In this document: positions 1-6,197 of the stretch, piece after piece
Layout: each line of letters begins with the position of its first letter
How positions within the stretch are numbered: position 1 is the stretch's first letter
Source: Nitrospiraceae bacterium
Lineage (GTDB): Bacteria; Nitrospirota; Thermodesulfovibrionia; UBA6902
Length of the DNA: 17,753 nt
Assembly (NCBI GenBank): GCA_020354155.1
Contig: CP070644.1
Coordinates: forward strand, 2,122,690 to 2,140,442
Direction of reading: 5' to 3'
The notes under the pieces: generated by a model
Told to the model about the DNA's origin: nothing
What the model saw: only the letters and a program-made list of their open reading frames with translations
Database searches by the model: none
Made by a program: the position numbers and the translations under genes

Positions 1-2
1 CC

Positions 3-1082
3 CGTACAGAAATCGGCTATCTCTGTGAGGTCGTCGAAGCAGTAATCGAAGCAGGGGCTTTAACGGTGAACATCCCTGACACTGTGGGATACATCATACC
101 AAGTGAGTTCGGTGCAATGATAAAGGAGATTCGTAATCGTGTGAAGAATATCGATAGAGCAGTAATCGCTGTCCACTGTCACAATGACCTCGGCCTGGCT
201 GCCTCAAATTCTCTGGCGGCGGTACTGAATGGAGCCGGACAGATTGAATGCACAGTCAATGGAATTGGAGAGCGTGCCGGTAACTGCTCTATGGAGGAAG
301 TTGTAATGGCAATCAGAACCCGTAAGGACATATTCCAGGCTGATACAAATATCAGGTCAGAGGAAATAATGCGAAGCAGCAGGCTTGTCACGAAAATAAC
401 GGGCATGACCGTGCAGCCAAATAAGGCAATTGTAGGTGCAAATGCCTTTGCTCATGAGTCTGGCATACATCAGGACGGATTACTCAAAGAAAAAACGACC
501 TACGAGATTATCACCCCTGAGACAATCGGGCTGCACAAGACAAAATTCGTGCTTGGAAAGCACTCTGGCAGACATGCCTTCAGAACGCGTCTGACAGAAC
601 TCGGTTATGACCTCAGTGATGATTTAATAAACAGTGCCTTTGAGCGGTTCAAAAAGCTTGCAGACCAGAAGAAGGAGATCTTTGACGAAGATCTTGAAGC
701 CATAGTGACAGAAGATCAATCCACAGTTCCGGAGATTTACCGGCTTGAAGACATGTTCGTTTCAGCCGGCATGCATCAACAGCCTGAAGGTTCCGTGAAG
801 ATACGAGTTGGAGATCAGGTGGTAGAGGAGACAGCACAGGGAGACGGACCGGTCGACGCCGTCTTTAAGGCCATCAGGTCTATTACAAAGACTCAAAGCA
901 AACTTCTGAAATATGAAGTGAAGGCCATTACCGGCGGAACAGACGCACTGGGTGAGGTTGTCTGCTCACTTGAGGAAGACAACATGGCAGTAAGCGGCCA
1001 CGGTGCTGATACGGATGTCATAACCGCTTCTGCCAAGGCATATATCAATGCCATCAACAAACTGGAGGCCAGGAAGAAGTAA
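3..1082 (+). CDS. leuA: 2-isopropylmalate synthase, 5' truncated by window edge
   Basis: First committed step of leucine synthesis: condenses acetyl-CoA with 2-oxoisovalerate to give 2-isopropylmalate, in the cytoplasm. The reading frame is open from base 3, upstream of the first possible internal start (GTG at 66), so the real start lies outside the window; 359 residues are visible of about 510 usual. Visible signatures are the RTE..YL segment, NIPDTVGY, the metal-binding HCHNDLG stretch, and NGIGERAGN, all of the DRE-TIM metallolyase family. The last ~120 residues (from about base 720) fit the LeuA C-terminal regulatory domain that binds leucine, including GGTDALGEV and the closing AKAYINAINKL helix. 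A strong terminator follows 25 bases after the stop, so this gene ends its transcript and is not cotranscribed with leuC, which lies 2.4 kb further on. Confidence 0.97.
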   Translation, partial: RTEIGYLCEVVEAVIEAGALTVNIPDTVGYIIPSEFGAMIKEIRNRVKNIDRAVIAVHCHNDLGLAASNSLAAVLNGAGQIECTVNGIGERAGNCSMEEVVMAIRTRKDIFQADTNIRSEEIMRSSRLVTKITGMTVQPNKAIVGANAFAHESGIHQDGLLKEKTTYEIITPETIGLHKTKFVLGKHSGRHAFRTRLTELGYDLSDDLINSAFERFKKLADQKKEIFDEDLEAIVTEDQSTVPEIYRLEDMFVSAGMHQQPEGSVKIRVGDQVVEETAQGDGPVDAVFKAIRSITKTQSKLLKYEVKAITGGTDALGEVVCSLEEDNMAVSGHGADTDVITASAKAYINAINKLEARKK

Positions 1083-1106
1083 ACTCTGAGCCTCTCCAAG
1101 CGAATC

Positions 1107-1142
1107 AAAAAAAGACACATCCTTGTGGATGTGTCTTTTTTT
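1107..1142. terminator. Rho-independent terminator after leuA, bidirectional
   Basis: A perfect 9-bp stem GACACATCC/GGATGTGTC (1114-1122 with 1127-1135) has a TTGT loop. It is preceded by a run of seven A and followed by a run of T, so the stem extends through A:T pairs and can work on either strand. It closes the leuA transcript. Confidence 0.88.
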
Positions 1143-1396
1143 GTCATGTGTCATTCCGGCAGTCAGGCGTAGTGAGGAATCTTACTCCATGGTATTATCC
1201 CCCCTTGGACAGCATTACCAAGATAGACACATTGCGTATATCAGGGTATTACAGACATATCACGACTTTCTGGGAAGCCAAGTATCTTTATTTAATCAAT
1301 ATTTTCTTGCACACTACCATTGTTTGTGTTAAGTTTATTTGGGGCGATTTCCAGAAAACAGATATTGCGTATAATAATTGTTATGGATCATAAAAT
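1143..1396. other. AT-rich intergenic stretch with possible promoter
   Basis: No convincing gene is seen here; the open frames lack ribosome binding sites and protein-like composition. Near the right end TATAAT at 1370-1375 could be a -10 element for the broken immunity gene that starts at 1397, but no good -35 is visible at the right distance. The left end carries a segment that resembles a dispersed intergenic repeat (see 1149-1188). Confidence 0.4.
1149..1188. repeat. Possible degenerate dispersed intergenic repeat
   Basis: The stretch has the form TGTCATTC ... GCGTAGTGAGGAATCTTAC. It resembles, with an altered middle, the short GTCATTCTGAGCGTAGCGAAGAATCT-type repeats that are scattered in intergenic DNA of many anaerobic bacteria. 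Only one copy is in this window, so the repeat nature rests on recollection of the family and not on an internal comparison. Confidence 0.3.
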
Positions 1397-1709
1397 ATGA
1401 ATAATTTTGATAGACTTAATCGATGGTATATAAACCAATGCAATGGCGATTGGGAGCATCAATATGGAATCGTAATAGAAACTCTTGACAATCCGGGGTG
1501 GCGGGTGAAAATCGATTTGACAGGCATCCCTTGAAGGGAAAGAATTCGAAGAAATTTCGGAGGGCATTGATAAAAGTCACCATCCCATTTCTGACGACTG
1601 GATTCACTGTAGGATTGATGATAATAAATTTGATTGTGCTGGTGACCCAATAAAACTGGAAAGAATAATATCAGTATTTTTAGATTGGGCAGAAATAGAC
1701 AATTTATAA
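1397..1709 (+). pseudogene. Imm53-family immunity protein, frameshifted
   Basis: Two frames together encode one Imm53-like protein (immunity partners of polymorphic/contact-dependent toxins). The first frame runs from ATG 1397 to TGA 1532 and contains RLNRWY, CNGDWEHQYGI and ETLDNPGWRVKIDLTG, which I recognise as the family N-terminal half. The second frame continues from about 1530 to TAA 1709 with LEGKEFEEI, SDDWIHCRI and a closing IISVFLDWA helix. The break sits at a CCC run (1528-1530). Restoring two C's gives a smooth G-I-P-L-E-G-K junction, so loss of two bases (or gain of one) in a C tract is the simplest cause. Total length about 104 residues is normal for the family. No toxin gene is adjacent, so this looks like an orphan, decayed immunity gene; a sequencing or assembly error in the C run would instead make it intact. 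Confidence 0.82.
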
Positions 1710-1884
1710 CAAATCGTTGGAGACTGATCGAGCTCCAGTGCACACTGTTTCAGGTTGAAATCTATTGAGGTATGCAAATAACTTTTAATCTTCTGTGTGT
1801 GCTTCAGTGGCACTTGTCACTCAATTCTTCATTATGCGCCAATAAATTCAGTTATCATGGCTTCTATCCACATATAGAGGAGGT

Positions 1885-1956
1885 ATGAGTCTTTTTCCCT
1901 GTGAGAAGAGAGAAATGAACAAAACATTTCAAAAACTAAAAGGAGACAAGATATGA
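1885..1956 (+). CDS. Possible 23-codon leader ORF upstream of lipoprotein gene
   Basis: A short frame starts at ATG 1885, two bases after a GAGGAGG ribosome binding site (1877-1883, rather close), and ends at a TGA that overlaps the ATG of the lipoprotein gene in an ATGA junction (1953-1956). The peptide is basic (begins MSLFPCEKRE, ends KLKGDKI) with no recognised family. The lipoprotein gene also has its own AGGAGA site inside this frame. The ATGA overlap suggests translational coupling, but the tight spacing of the first site and the lack of comparison keep confidence low. Confidence 0.3.
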   Translation: MSLFPCEKREMNKTFQKLKGDKI

Positions 1957-2468
1957 GTAGATACAGAATTATGACAAATAAAGCAAGGGTGGTCGTATTT
2001 ATATTACTAGTAAGTCTTACTATGCTTTCTGCGTGTGATTCAGGGGGGTCTGGGGAATCACAGCCTCCCAAGGGGTTTTATGTGACAGGTGTTAGTTTGC
2101 ATAAACCTGATTGGGTTCCTGCAAATGAATCTGCTGACGATAAAGCAATTATTACTGTTTCGTTTAATAGAGCAGTAGATAAGAAGTCAGTTACATCGGC
2201 ATTTTTTATTGTTAGAAATGAACAAACGGCTGAGGAAGAGGTGATGGATTATACTGCACGTTTTTCAAAAGACTCAAAAACCGTTGTCTTTATCAGTACC
2301 AAGTCTGTTGCTAACACTGCAATTAAACCTGATCCTGGTTCTAATTTACTCTATATTATTTTGATTGCTGATGGAAGAGTAATAGACTCCTCCGGAGAAC
2401 TTCTTGATGGTGATCTCGACGGAACGCCTGGTGGAAAATATTCTAAGATTTTAAAAAGAACTATATAA
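1953..2468 (+). CDS. Lipoprotein with SbsA/Big_5-like Ig domain
   Basis: 171 residues. The N-terminus has basic residues, a hydrophobic stretch and a lipobox LSAC with Cys28, so the mature protein should be lipid-anchored on the cell envelope after signal peptidase II cleavage. After a Gly/Ser-rich linker, residues ~42-165 look like one bacterial Ig-like domain of the SbsA/Big_5 kind: alternating beta strands (ITVSFNRAVD, TVVFIST) and a C-terminal LDGDLDGTPGGKY segment typical of the last strand and calcium-like turn in these domains. Function unknown; such domains usually serve surface display or adhesion. AGGAGA lies 6 bases before ATG 1953; Met7 (1971) is an alternative start. The gene is clearly more AT-rich than leuA or leuC, which hints at transfer. 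It is followed after 11 bases by a SpoIIAA-like gene. Confidence 0.8.
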   Translation: MSRYRIMTNKARVVVFILLVSLTMLSACDSGGSGESQPPKGFYVTGVSLHKPDWVPANESADDKAIITVSFNRAVDKKSVTSAFFIVRNEQTAEEEVMDYTARFSKDSKTVVFISTKSVANTAIKPDPGSNLLYIILIADGRVIDSSGELLDGDLDGTPGGKYSKILKRTI

Positions 2469-2479
2469 CGGAATAGATA

Positions 2480-2851
2480 ATGATTTCATTTGAGATATTA
2501 CAATACGATGGAATAGTTCTTATTGAACCATCTGGTTCACTTGAAAAAACTGATTTTGAGCAATTGACAAGAGAAATTGATGCATACATCAGTGAGCGGG
2601 GGTATGTGAAGGGAGTAATCATACACACCAAGGAATTTCCTGGATGGGAAAGTTTTGGAGCTTTTATCAGCCATGTGAAATTCATAAAAGATCATCATAA
2701 AAAAGTCAAAAGAGTAGCGGCAGTAACTGATTCCAAATTCATGTCAATCGCTCCAGTTATAGCTAATCACTTTGTTTCCGCTGAAGTTAAGCATTTTGAC
2801 TATGCCGACATGGAAACGGCAAAGACGTGGGTGAAAGAGGCGGCATCTTAG
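2480..2851 (+). CDS. SpoIIAA-like (STAS-fold) protein
   Basis: 123 residues matching the SpoIIAA-like family (PF11964 type), small cytoplasmic proteins with the STAS/SpoIIAA fold. Visible hallmarks are the start strand FEILQYDGIVLIEPSGSL, the GVIIHTKEFPGWESFGAFISHVKFIKDHHKKV segment (split here by me as GVIIHTKEF and PGWESFGAFISH), RVAAVTDS and the closing helix with HFDYADMETAKTWV. The length is typical. The role of the family is not established; members are often annotated as STAS/SEC14-domain proteins. The ribosome binding site is weak (GGA, 9 bases upstream), and the gene follows the lipoprotein stop by only 11 bases, so the two may be cotranscribed. Confidence 0.85.
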   Translation: MISFEILQYDGIVLIEPSGSLEKTDFEQLTREIDAYISERGYVKGVIIHTKEFPGWESFGAFISHVKFIKDHHKKVKRVAAVTDSKFMSIAPVIANHFVSAEVKHFDYADMETAKTWVKEAAS

Positions 2852-2971
2852 TTCTGCACGTGTTTGGATTTATCGGCATGGCAGGCCGTTTATGGATTGA
2901 CCGTATTTAATCAGTCAGTGCATTACTGTCAATAGGAAAGAACAAACAGCTATTATTGAGGAGTCCTTGAT

Positions 2972-3373
2972 ATGAAGAAGAATTTAAAAGTTGGCAACAG
3001 GGCCTCGCTGAGTAAAGCATTTACCGAAGAAGATGTCTTACAATTTGCAAATATTTCAGCAGACACAAACCCGATTCACCTGGACAAAAACTTTGCAGCA
3101 GATTCCGTCTTTGGTCAACGAGTCGTACATGGAATGCTCATTGCCAGTTTGTTCTCTGCGCTTGTAGGCGTTAAACTTCCCGGAGAGGGAACCATTTATC
3201 TGGGACAAAGCCTGAATTTTAAGGCTCCTGTTTTCATCGACGAACAAGTCACAGCATCGGTGGAAATAGTAAAAATCAGAGAGGACAAGCCGATTGTAAC
3301 ATTACGTACCCTCTGCATTAACAGCGAGGGACGGACCGTTGTTGATGGCGAGGCTGTTGTGAAGGTCACATGA
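2972..3373 (+). CDS. MaoC-family (R)-specific enoyl-CoA hydratase (PhaJ-like)
   Basis: 133 residues forming a single hot-dog MaoC dehydratase domain. The hydratase-2 catalytic dyad is visible as Asp31 and His36 in SADTNPIHLD, followed by VVHGMLIASLFSALVG as in PhaJ-type (R)-hydratases. It should hydrate trans-2-enoyl-CoA to (R)-3-hydroxyacyl-CoA, linking fatty acid or CoA-ester metabolism; the true substrate cannot be read from the sequence. A good GAGGAG site lies 8 bases before the ATG. The neighbours (SpoIIAA-like upstream, leuC downstream on the same strand) give no metabolic clue. A thioesterase or acyl dehydratase with other specificity is possible. Confidence 0.88.
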   Translation: MKKNLKVGNRASLSKAFTEEDVLQFANISADTNPIHLDKNFAADSVFGQRVVHGMLIASLFSALVGVKLPGEGTIYLGQSLNFKAPVFIDEQVTASVEIVKIREDKPIVTLRTLCINSEGRTVVDGEAVVKVT

Positions 3374-3516
3374 ATCAAATAAATTGAAGTCATTCCCTTC
3401 GCTCCTGATTCAGATACCTATTACCTGCCTCCCATTATTTGACTAATCTCCACCCTATCCGGTAATATTTTTAGCTACATATCAACAGGATTTTACTCAC
3501 AGAATCTGGAGGAAGC

Positions 3517-4773
3517 GTGACTATAACCGAAAAAATCCTCGCTGCCCATGCAGGCAAGGAAAGGGTGTCAGCCGGCGAGTTAATCAATGCCAAACTGGAC
3601 ATCATCCTTGCAAACGATATCACTGCGCCCATATCCATCAGGGAATTTAACAAAATCGGTGCAAAGGATGTTTTTGACAGAAACAAAATTGCCTTCATAC
3701 CAGATCACTTTGCACCGCAGAAAGATATCAAAGCAGCTGAGCAGTGCAAAATGCTGCGGGAATTTTCACGAGAACATGAACTGGGGCTCTATTTTGAAGT
3801 AGGGAGAATGGGCATTGAACACGCGCTGCTACCTGAACAGGGGATAGTCCTTCCCGGAGATGTCGTAATCGGCGCAGACAGTCACACCTGCACCTATGGT
3901 GCTCTCGGAGCATTCTCAACCGGTGTCGGTTCTACAGACGTGGCCTCAGCCATGGCAACTGGTGAATGCTGGTTCAAGGTGCCGGAGTCAATGAAGTTTG
4001 TTTATTACGGAACATTAAACAAGTGGGTCAGCGGCAAGGACCTGATCCTTCATACGATCGGTGACATCGGAGTTGACGGCGCCCTTTACAGGGCAATGGA
4101 AATTGAGGGCGAGGCCATCAGTTCCCTCCCCATGTCGGGAAGACTGACCATGTGCAATATGGCCATAGAAGCAGGAGGGAAAAACGGCATTATCGTTCCT
4201 GATGACGTTACCGAAGCATATGTTAAAGCACGGGCAAAAAGAGAATATACATTTTATACATCTGATAAGGATGCAGAATATGTTGATATCAGGGAATACG
4301 ACTGCTCAAAAATACAACCAACGGTATCCTGCCCTCACCTGCCCTCAAATACAAAGGCTGCTGCCGAGCTTTCCGATATATCGATTGACCAGGTCGTCAT
4401 CGGTTCCTGCACCAATGGCAGGATTGAGGACATGCGGGAAGCAGCTGAAGTCATTCGAGGGAAAAAGGTACATCCCAATACCCGCATGATCGTCATCCCG
4501 GCAACACAGGAGATCTATCTGCAGGCAATGAGGGAAGGACTGGCTGAGACTTTCGTCCAGGCTGACGCTGTCTTTTCCACACCAACCTGCGGTCCCTGCC
4601 TCGGCGGTCACATGGGAATCCTTGCAAAAGGAGAAAAGGCAATAGCGACGACAAACAGAAATTTCGTAGGCAGAATGGGAGATCCCGGGAGTGAGGTCTA
4701 TCTTTCCAACCCGGCTGTAGCCGCTGCCTCAGCCGTGATGGGCAGGATAGCAGTCCCTGAGGAGGTCCAATGA
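3517..4773 (+). CDS. leuC: 3-isopropylmalate dehydratase large subunit
   Basis: 418 residues, the short form (LeuC type 2/HacA-like, about 420) of the aconitase superfamily. With LeuD it isomerises 2-isopropylmalate to 3-isopropylmalate in the leucine pathway. The [4Fe-4S] ligands are visible: Cys298 in GSCTNGR, and Cys358 and Cys361 in TPTCGPCLGG. GADSHTCTYGALGAFSTGVGS is the conserved substrate/cluster region (about residues 124-144). The start is GTG 3517 with GGAGG 4 bases upstream, and the protein begins MTITEKILAAHAG as in the family. The stop overlaps leuD by 4 bases, as usual for two subunits of one enzyme. leuB is not adjacent. Confidence 0.97.
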   Translation: MTITEKILAAHAGKERVSAGELINAKLDIILANDITAPISIREFNKIGAKDVFDRNKIAFIPDHFAPQKDIKAAEQCKMLREFSREHELGLYFEVGRMGIEHALLPEQGIVLPGDVVIGADSHTCTYGALGAFSTGVGSTDVASAMATGECWFKVPESMKFVYYGTLNKWVSGKDLILHTIGDIGVDGALYRAMEIEGEAISSLPMSGRLTMCNMAIEAGGKNGIIVPDDVTEAYVKARAKREYTFYTSDKDAEYVDIREYDCSKIQPTVSCPHLPSNTKAAAELSDISIDQVVIGSCTNGRIEDMREAAEVIRGKKVHPNTRMIVIPATQEIYLQAMREGLAETFVQADAVFSTPTCGPCLGGHMGILAKGEKAIATTNRNFVGRMGDPGSEVYLSNPAVAAASAVMGRIAVPEEVQ

Positions 4774-5267
4774 TCTTAAAGGGTAAGGTCTGGAAGTTCG
4801 GAGACAATATAGATACTGATGCAATCATCCCGGCCCGTTATTTAAATACCTCTGATCCTGATGAGCTGGCAAAGCACGTTATGGAAGACGCTGATAAAGA
4901 TTTTCCCGATAAGGTTAAAAAGGGAGACCTCATCGTTGCCGAGTCAAACTTCGGCTGCGGCTCTTCACGTGAACATGCACCGATTGCCATCAAGGCCGCA
5001 GGCATACAGGCAGTAGTTGCGAAGAGCTTCGCACGTATTTTTTACCGTAATTCCTTCAATATCGGACTCCCCATCTTTGAGTCTGATGAGGCTTCCGAAA
5101 AAATTGCTGAAGGCGATGAGATAGAAGTTGATGCTGACAATGGTACGATTAAAAACCTGACGAAAAACGAAGAGTACACCGCCAAACCCATTCCGCCCTT
5201 CATGCAGGAACTGATTGCCGCCGGAGGCCTCATCGAATGGACAAAGAAAAGGATAAAGGCTTCATAG
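4770..5267 (+). CDS. leuD: 3-isopropylmalate dehydratase small subunit
   Basis: 165 residues, normal for the type-2 small subunit that caps LeuC and completes the substrate site. The hallmark NFGCGSSREHA is at residues 60-70, and GDNIDTDAIIPARYL at 11-25 is typical of the swivelling domain. The ATG lies in the ATGA overlap with leuC, with GAGGAGG about 6 bases before it, so translation is coupled. The last 14 codons, ending LIEWTKKRIKAS, are intact, but a diverged second copy of the final 42 bases lies at 7722-7763, beyond a 2.45 kb block. The next gene is convergent, 25 bases away, with no obvious hairpin between. Confidence 0.97.
   Translation: MILKGKVWKFGDNIDTDAIIPARYLNTSDPDELAKHVMEDADKDFPDKVKKGDLIVAESNFGCGSSREHAPIAIKAAGIQAVVAKSFARIFYRNSFNIGLPIFESDEASEKIAEGDEIEVDADNGTIKNLTKNEEYTAKPIPPFMQELIAAGGLIEWTKKRIKAS
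5226..5267 (+). repeat. Direct repeat, copy 1 (3' end of leuD)
   Basis: These are the last 42 bases of leuD including the stop codon. They match 7722-7763 at 36 of 42 positions with no gaps; the longest identical run is ctcatcgaatggacaaa (17 bases) and the last 10 bases are also identical. The repeat is in direct orientation and brackets 5268-7721. Confidence 0.9.
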
Positions 5268-5292
5268 TTTCTATCTCATTCATGCATTGCTA

Positions 5293-5823
5293 TTATTCTG
5301 CCTTTTGACTGCCCTTGCTCATTTCATCCAAAACAACCTTGAACTCCCCCACTTTTTCCTCAGACATTGTCCCATCCAGGACAACAAGGATATTATCTTT
5401 TGTAAATGACCAGGAGTGAAGCAGCCCTTTCTGGTTCAGATCGAGATAATAGTGCTTAATCTTCTCAAAGTTTTTCTTCTTTTTAAAGCTGAGAACGCAC
5501 CCTCGCAGATTTTTGTCAGCAGCAGGTAGTGAAAACTCGATGCCTTCATGCGCTGTTCCCGGTAAAGCGTCCAACTCTTCCTCTGGAATTATCCCGGTCT
5601 TTCCCACATTGAGTTCCTTTGCATAAAAGGATTTGACAACATCTTTGGCAAAAAGAATATGAGGCCATCCCACTGGTCTCGGCGGTACTATACTGATATA
5701 TCTATGGGAAGCACGTGGTGATGTTTGACACATACATCCACCCCTGCCATGTGCAAATACCCTCTCACACACAACCACATTTATAAACACTGCAACTAAA
5801 ATCATAGTTATCACTTTATACAT
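5293..5823 (-). CDS. Exported protein of unknown function, 176 aa
   Basis: I do not recognise a named family. The start chosen is ATG 5823 because it has AGGAG 7 bases upstream and begins a normal signal peptide (MYKVITMILVAVF, hydrophobic core, likely cut after VFA near residue 24); a longer frame from 5916 would run through the upstream small ORF and bury the signal peptide. After the signal comes HGRGGCMC, a Gly/His/Cys-rich start to the mature protein that could bind metal or form disulfides, then a Pro-rich stretch, then from about residue 70 an alpha/beta region with PGTAHEGIEFSLP, a conserved-looking LHSWSFTKDNILVVLDG, and a charged helix to the end. It lies 13 bases behind the 35-aa membrane protein gene and is probably driven by the same sigma-54 promoter, in a block bracketed by leuD repeats. 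Probably periplasmic. Confidence 0.75.
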   Translation of the reverse strand: MYKVITMILVAVFINVVVCERVFAHGRGGCMCQTSPRASHRYISIVPPRPVGWPHILFAKDVVKSFYAKELNVGKTGIIPEEELDALPGTAHEGIEFSLPAADKNLRGCVLSFKKKKNFEKIKHYYLDLNQKGLLHSWSFTKDNILVVLDGTMSEEKVGEFKVVLDEMSKGSQKAE

Positions 5824-5836
5824 ATCATTTCTCCTT

Positions 5837-5944
5837 TCATGTTCTGCCGCAGACAGGCGGTTCCTGCCTAGACATGCTTGATATAAATGCCCATATTGCA
5901 TATGCGAGGACAACAATTAAAAGGGATACAGCAATCAGCAACAT
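5837..5944 (-). CDS. Small single-span membrane protein, 35 aa
   Basis: A short gene of 36 codons with a full AGGAGG site (5950-5955) 5 bases before its ATG at 5944. It begins MLLIAVSLLIVVLAYAIWAF, a hydrophobic segment long enough to cross the membrane once, followed by a short polar tail with Arg residues and one Cys (SRQEPPVCGRT). The arrangement (hydrophobic N-terminus, positive tail) suggests the tail stays in the cytoplasm. Its stop is 13 bases before the start of the exported 176-aa protein, whose ribosome binding site begins just after it. A near-perfect sigma-54 promoter sits 37 bases upstream. No family recognised; its size and layout resemble small membrane partner or regulatory proteins. 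Confidence 0.72.
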   Translation of the reverse strand: MLLIAVSLLIVVLAYAIWAFISSMSRQEPPVCGRT

Positions 5945-5980
5945 AACCGCCTCCTTTCCTCTTATACTGCAAAGTGCTAT

Positions 5981-5996
5981 TGCAACTCCCCTGCCA
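5981..5996 (-). promoter_or_regulatory. Sigma-54 (-24/-12) promoter
   Basis: On the minus strand the sequence reads TGGCAGGGGAGTTGCA. This fits the sigma-54 consensus TGGCAC-G-N4-TTGCA at every position but one, with GG and GC exactly 10 bases apart. The start of transcription would fall near 5970, giving a leader of about 26 bases with AGGAGG before the 35-aa ORF. A gene for a sigma-54 activator ends about 200 bases upstream on the same strand. Confidence 0.82.
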
Positions 5997-6152
5997 AAAC
6001 CTTTTCAGGGAGATATTTAAATTCAGACTTGAATTCAATAAGATAGCTGCTTGTTCTTTACACGATACATCAAGCGGGGTTGTAATGATATGCAAAGCTG
6101 AATATAGTTAAGGAGGGATAACTGCCTGTTAAGCTTGACTAAATCTATATTG

Positions 6153-6187
6153 AACCAACTGCTGGTTGAGCAACATTTGCTTCAACC
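6153..6187. promoter_or_regulatory. Overlapping inverted repeats, possible enhancer or weak terminator
   Basis: AACCA-ACTGC-TGGTT (6153-6167) overlaps GGTTGA-GCAA-CAT-TTGC-T-TCAACC (6164-6187), the latter a 10-bp stem with one bulged T. They lie just after the stop of the sigma-54 activator gene (minus strand) and about 185-215 bases upstream of the start predicted from the sigma-54 promoter. They lack a T-run on the minus strand, so an activator binding site is as likely as a terminator. Confidence 0.4.
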
Positions 6188-6197
6188 CGAAGAAAGT

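Noticed and set aside
1148..1393. 81-codon open frame on the plus strand before the immunity pseudogene
   Set aside because: No ribosome binding site, unprotein-like composition, overlaps another frame of equal quality and a repeat-like segment.
5824..5916. N-terminal extension of the exported protein gene to 5916
   Set aside because: It would put 31 residues before a proper signal peptide and run over the 35-aa gene; ATG 5823 has a good ribosome binding site.
6164..6187. Terminator after the sigma-54 activator gene
   Set aside because: The hairpin is bulged and no T-run follows on the minus strand; kept only as an inverted repeat with possible regulatory role.
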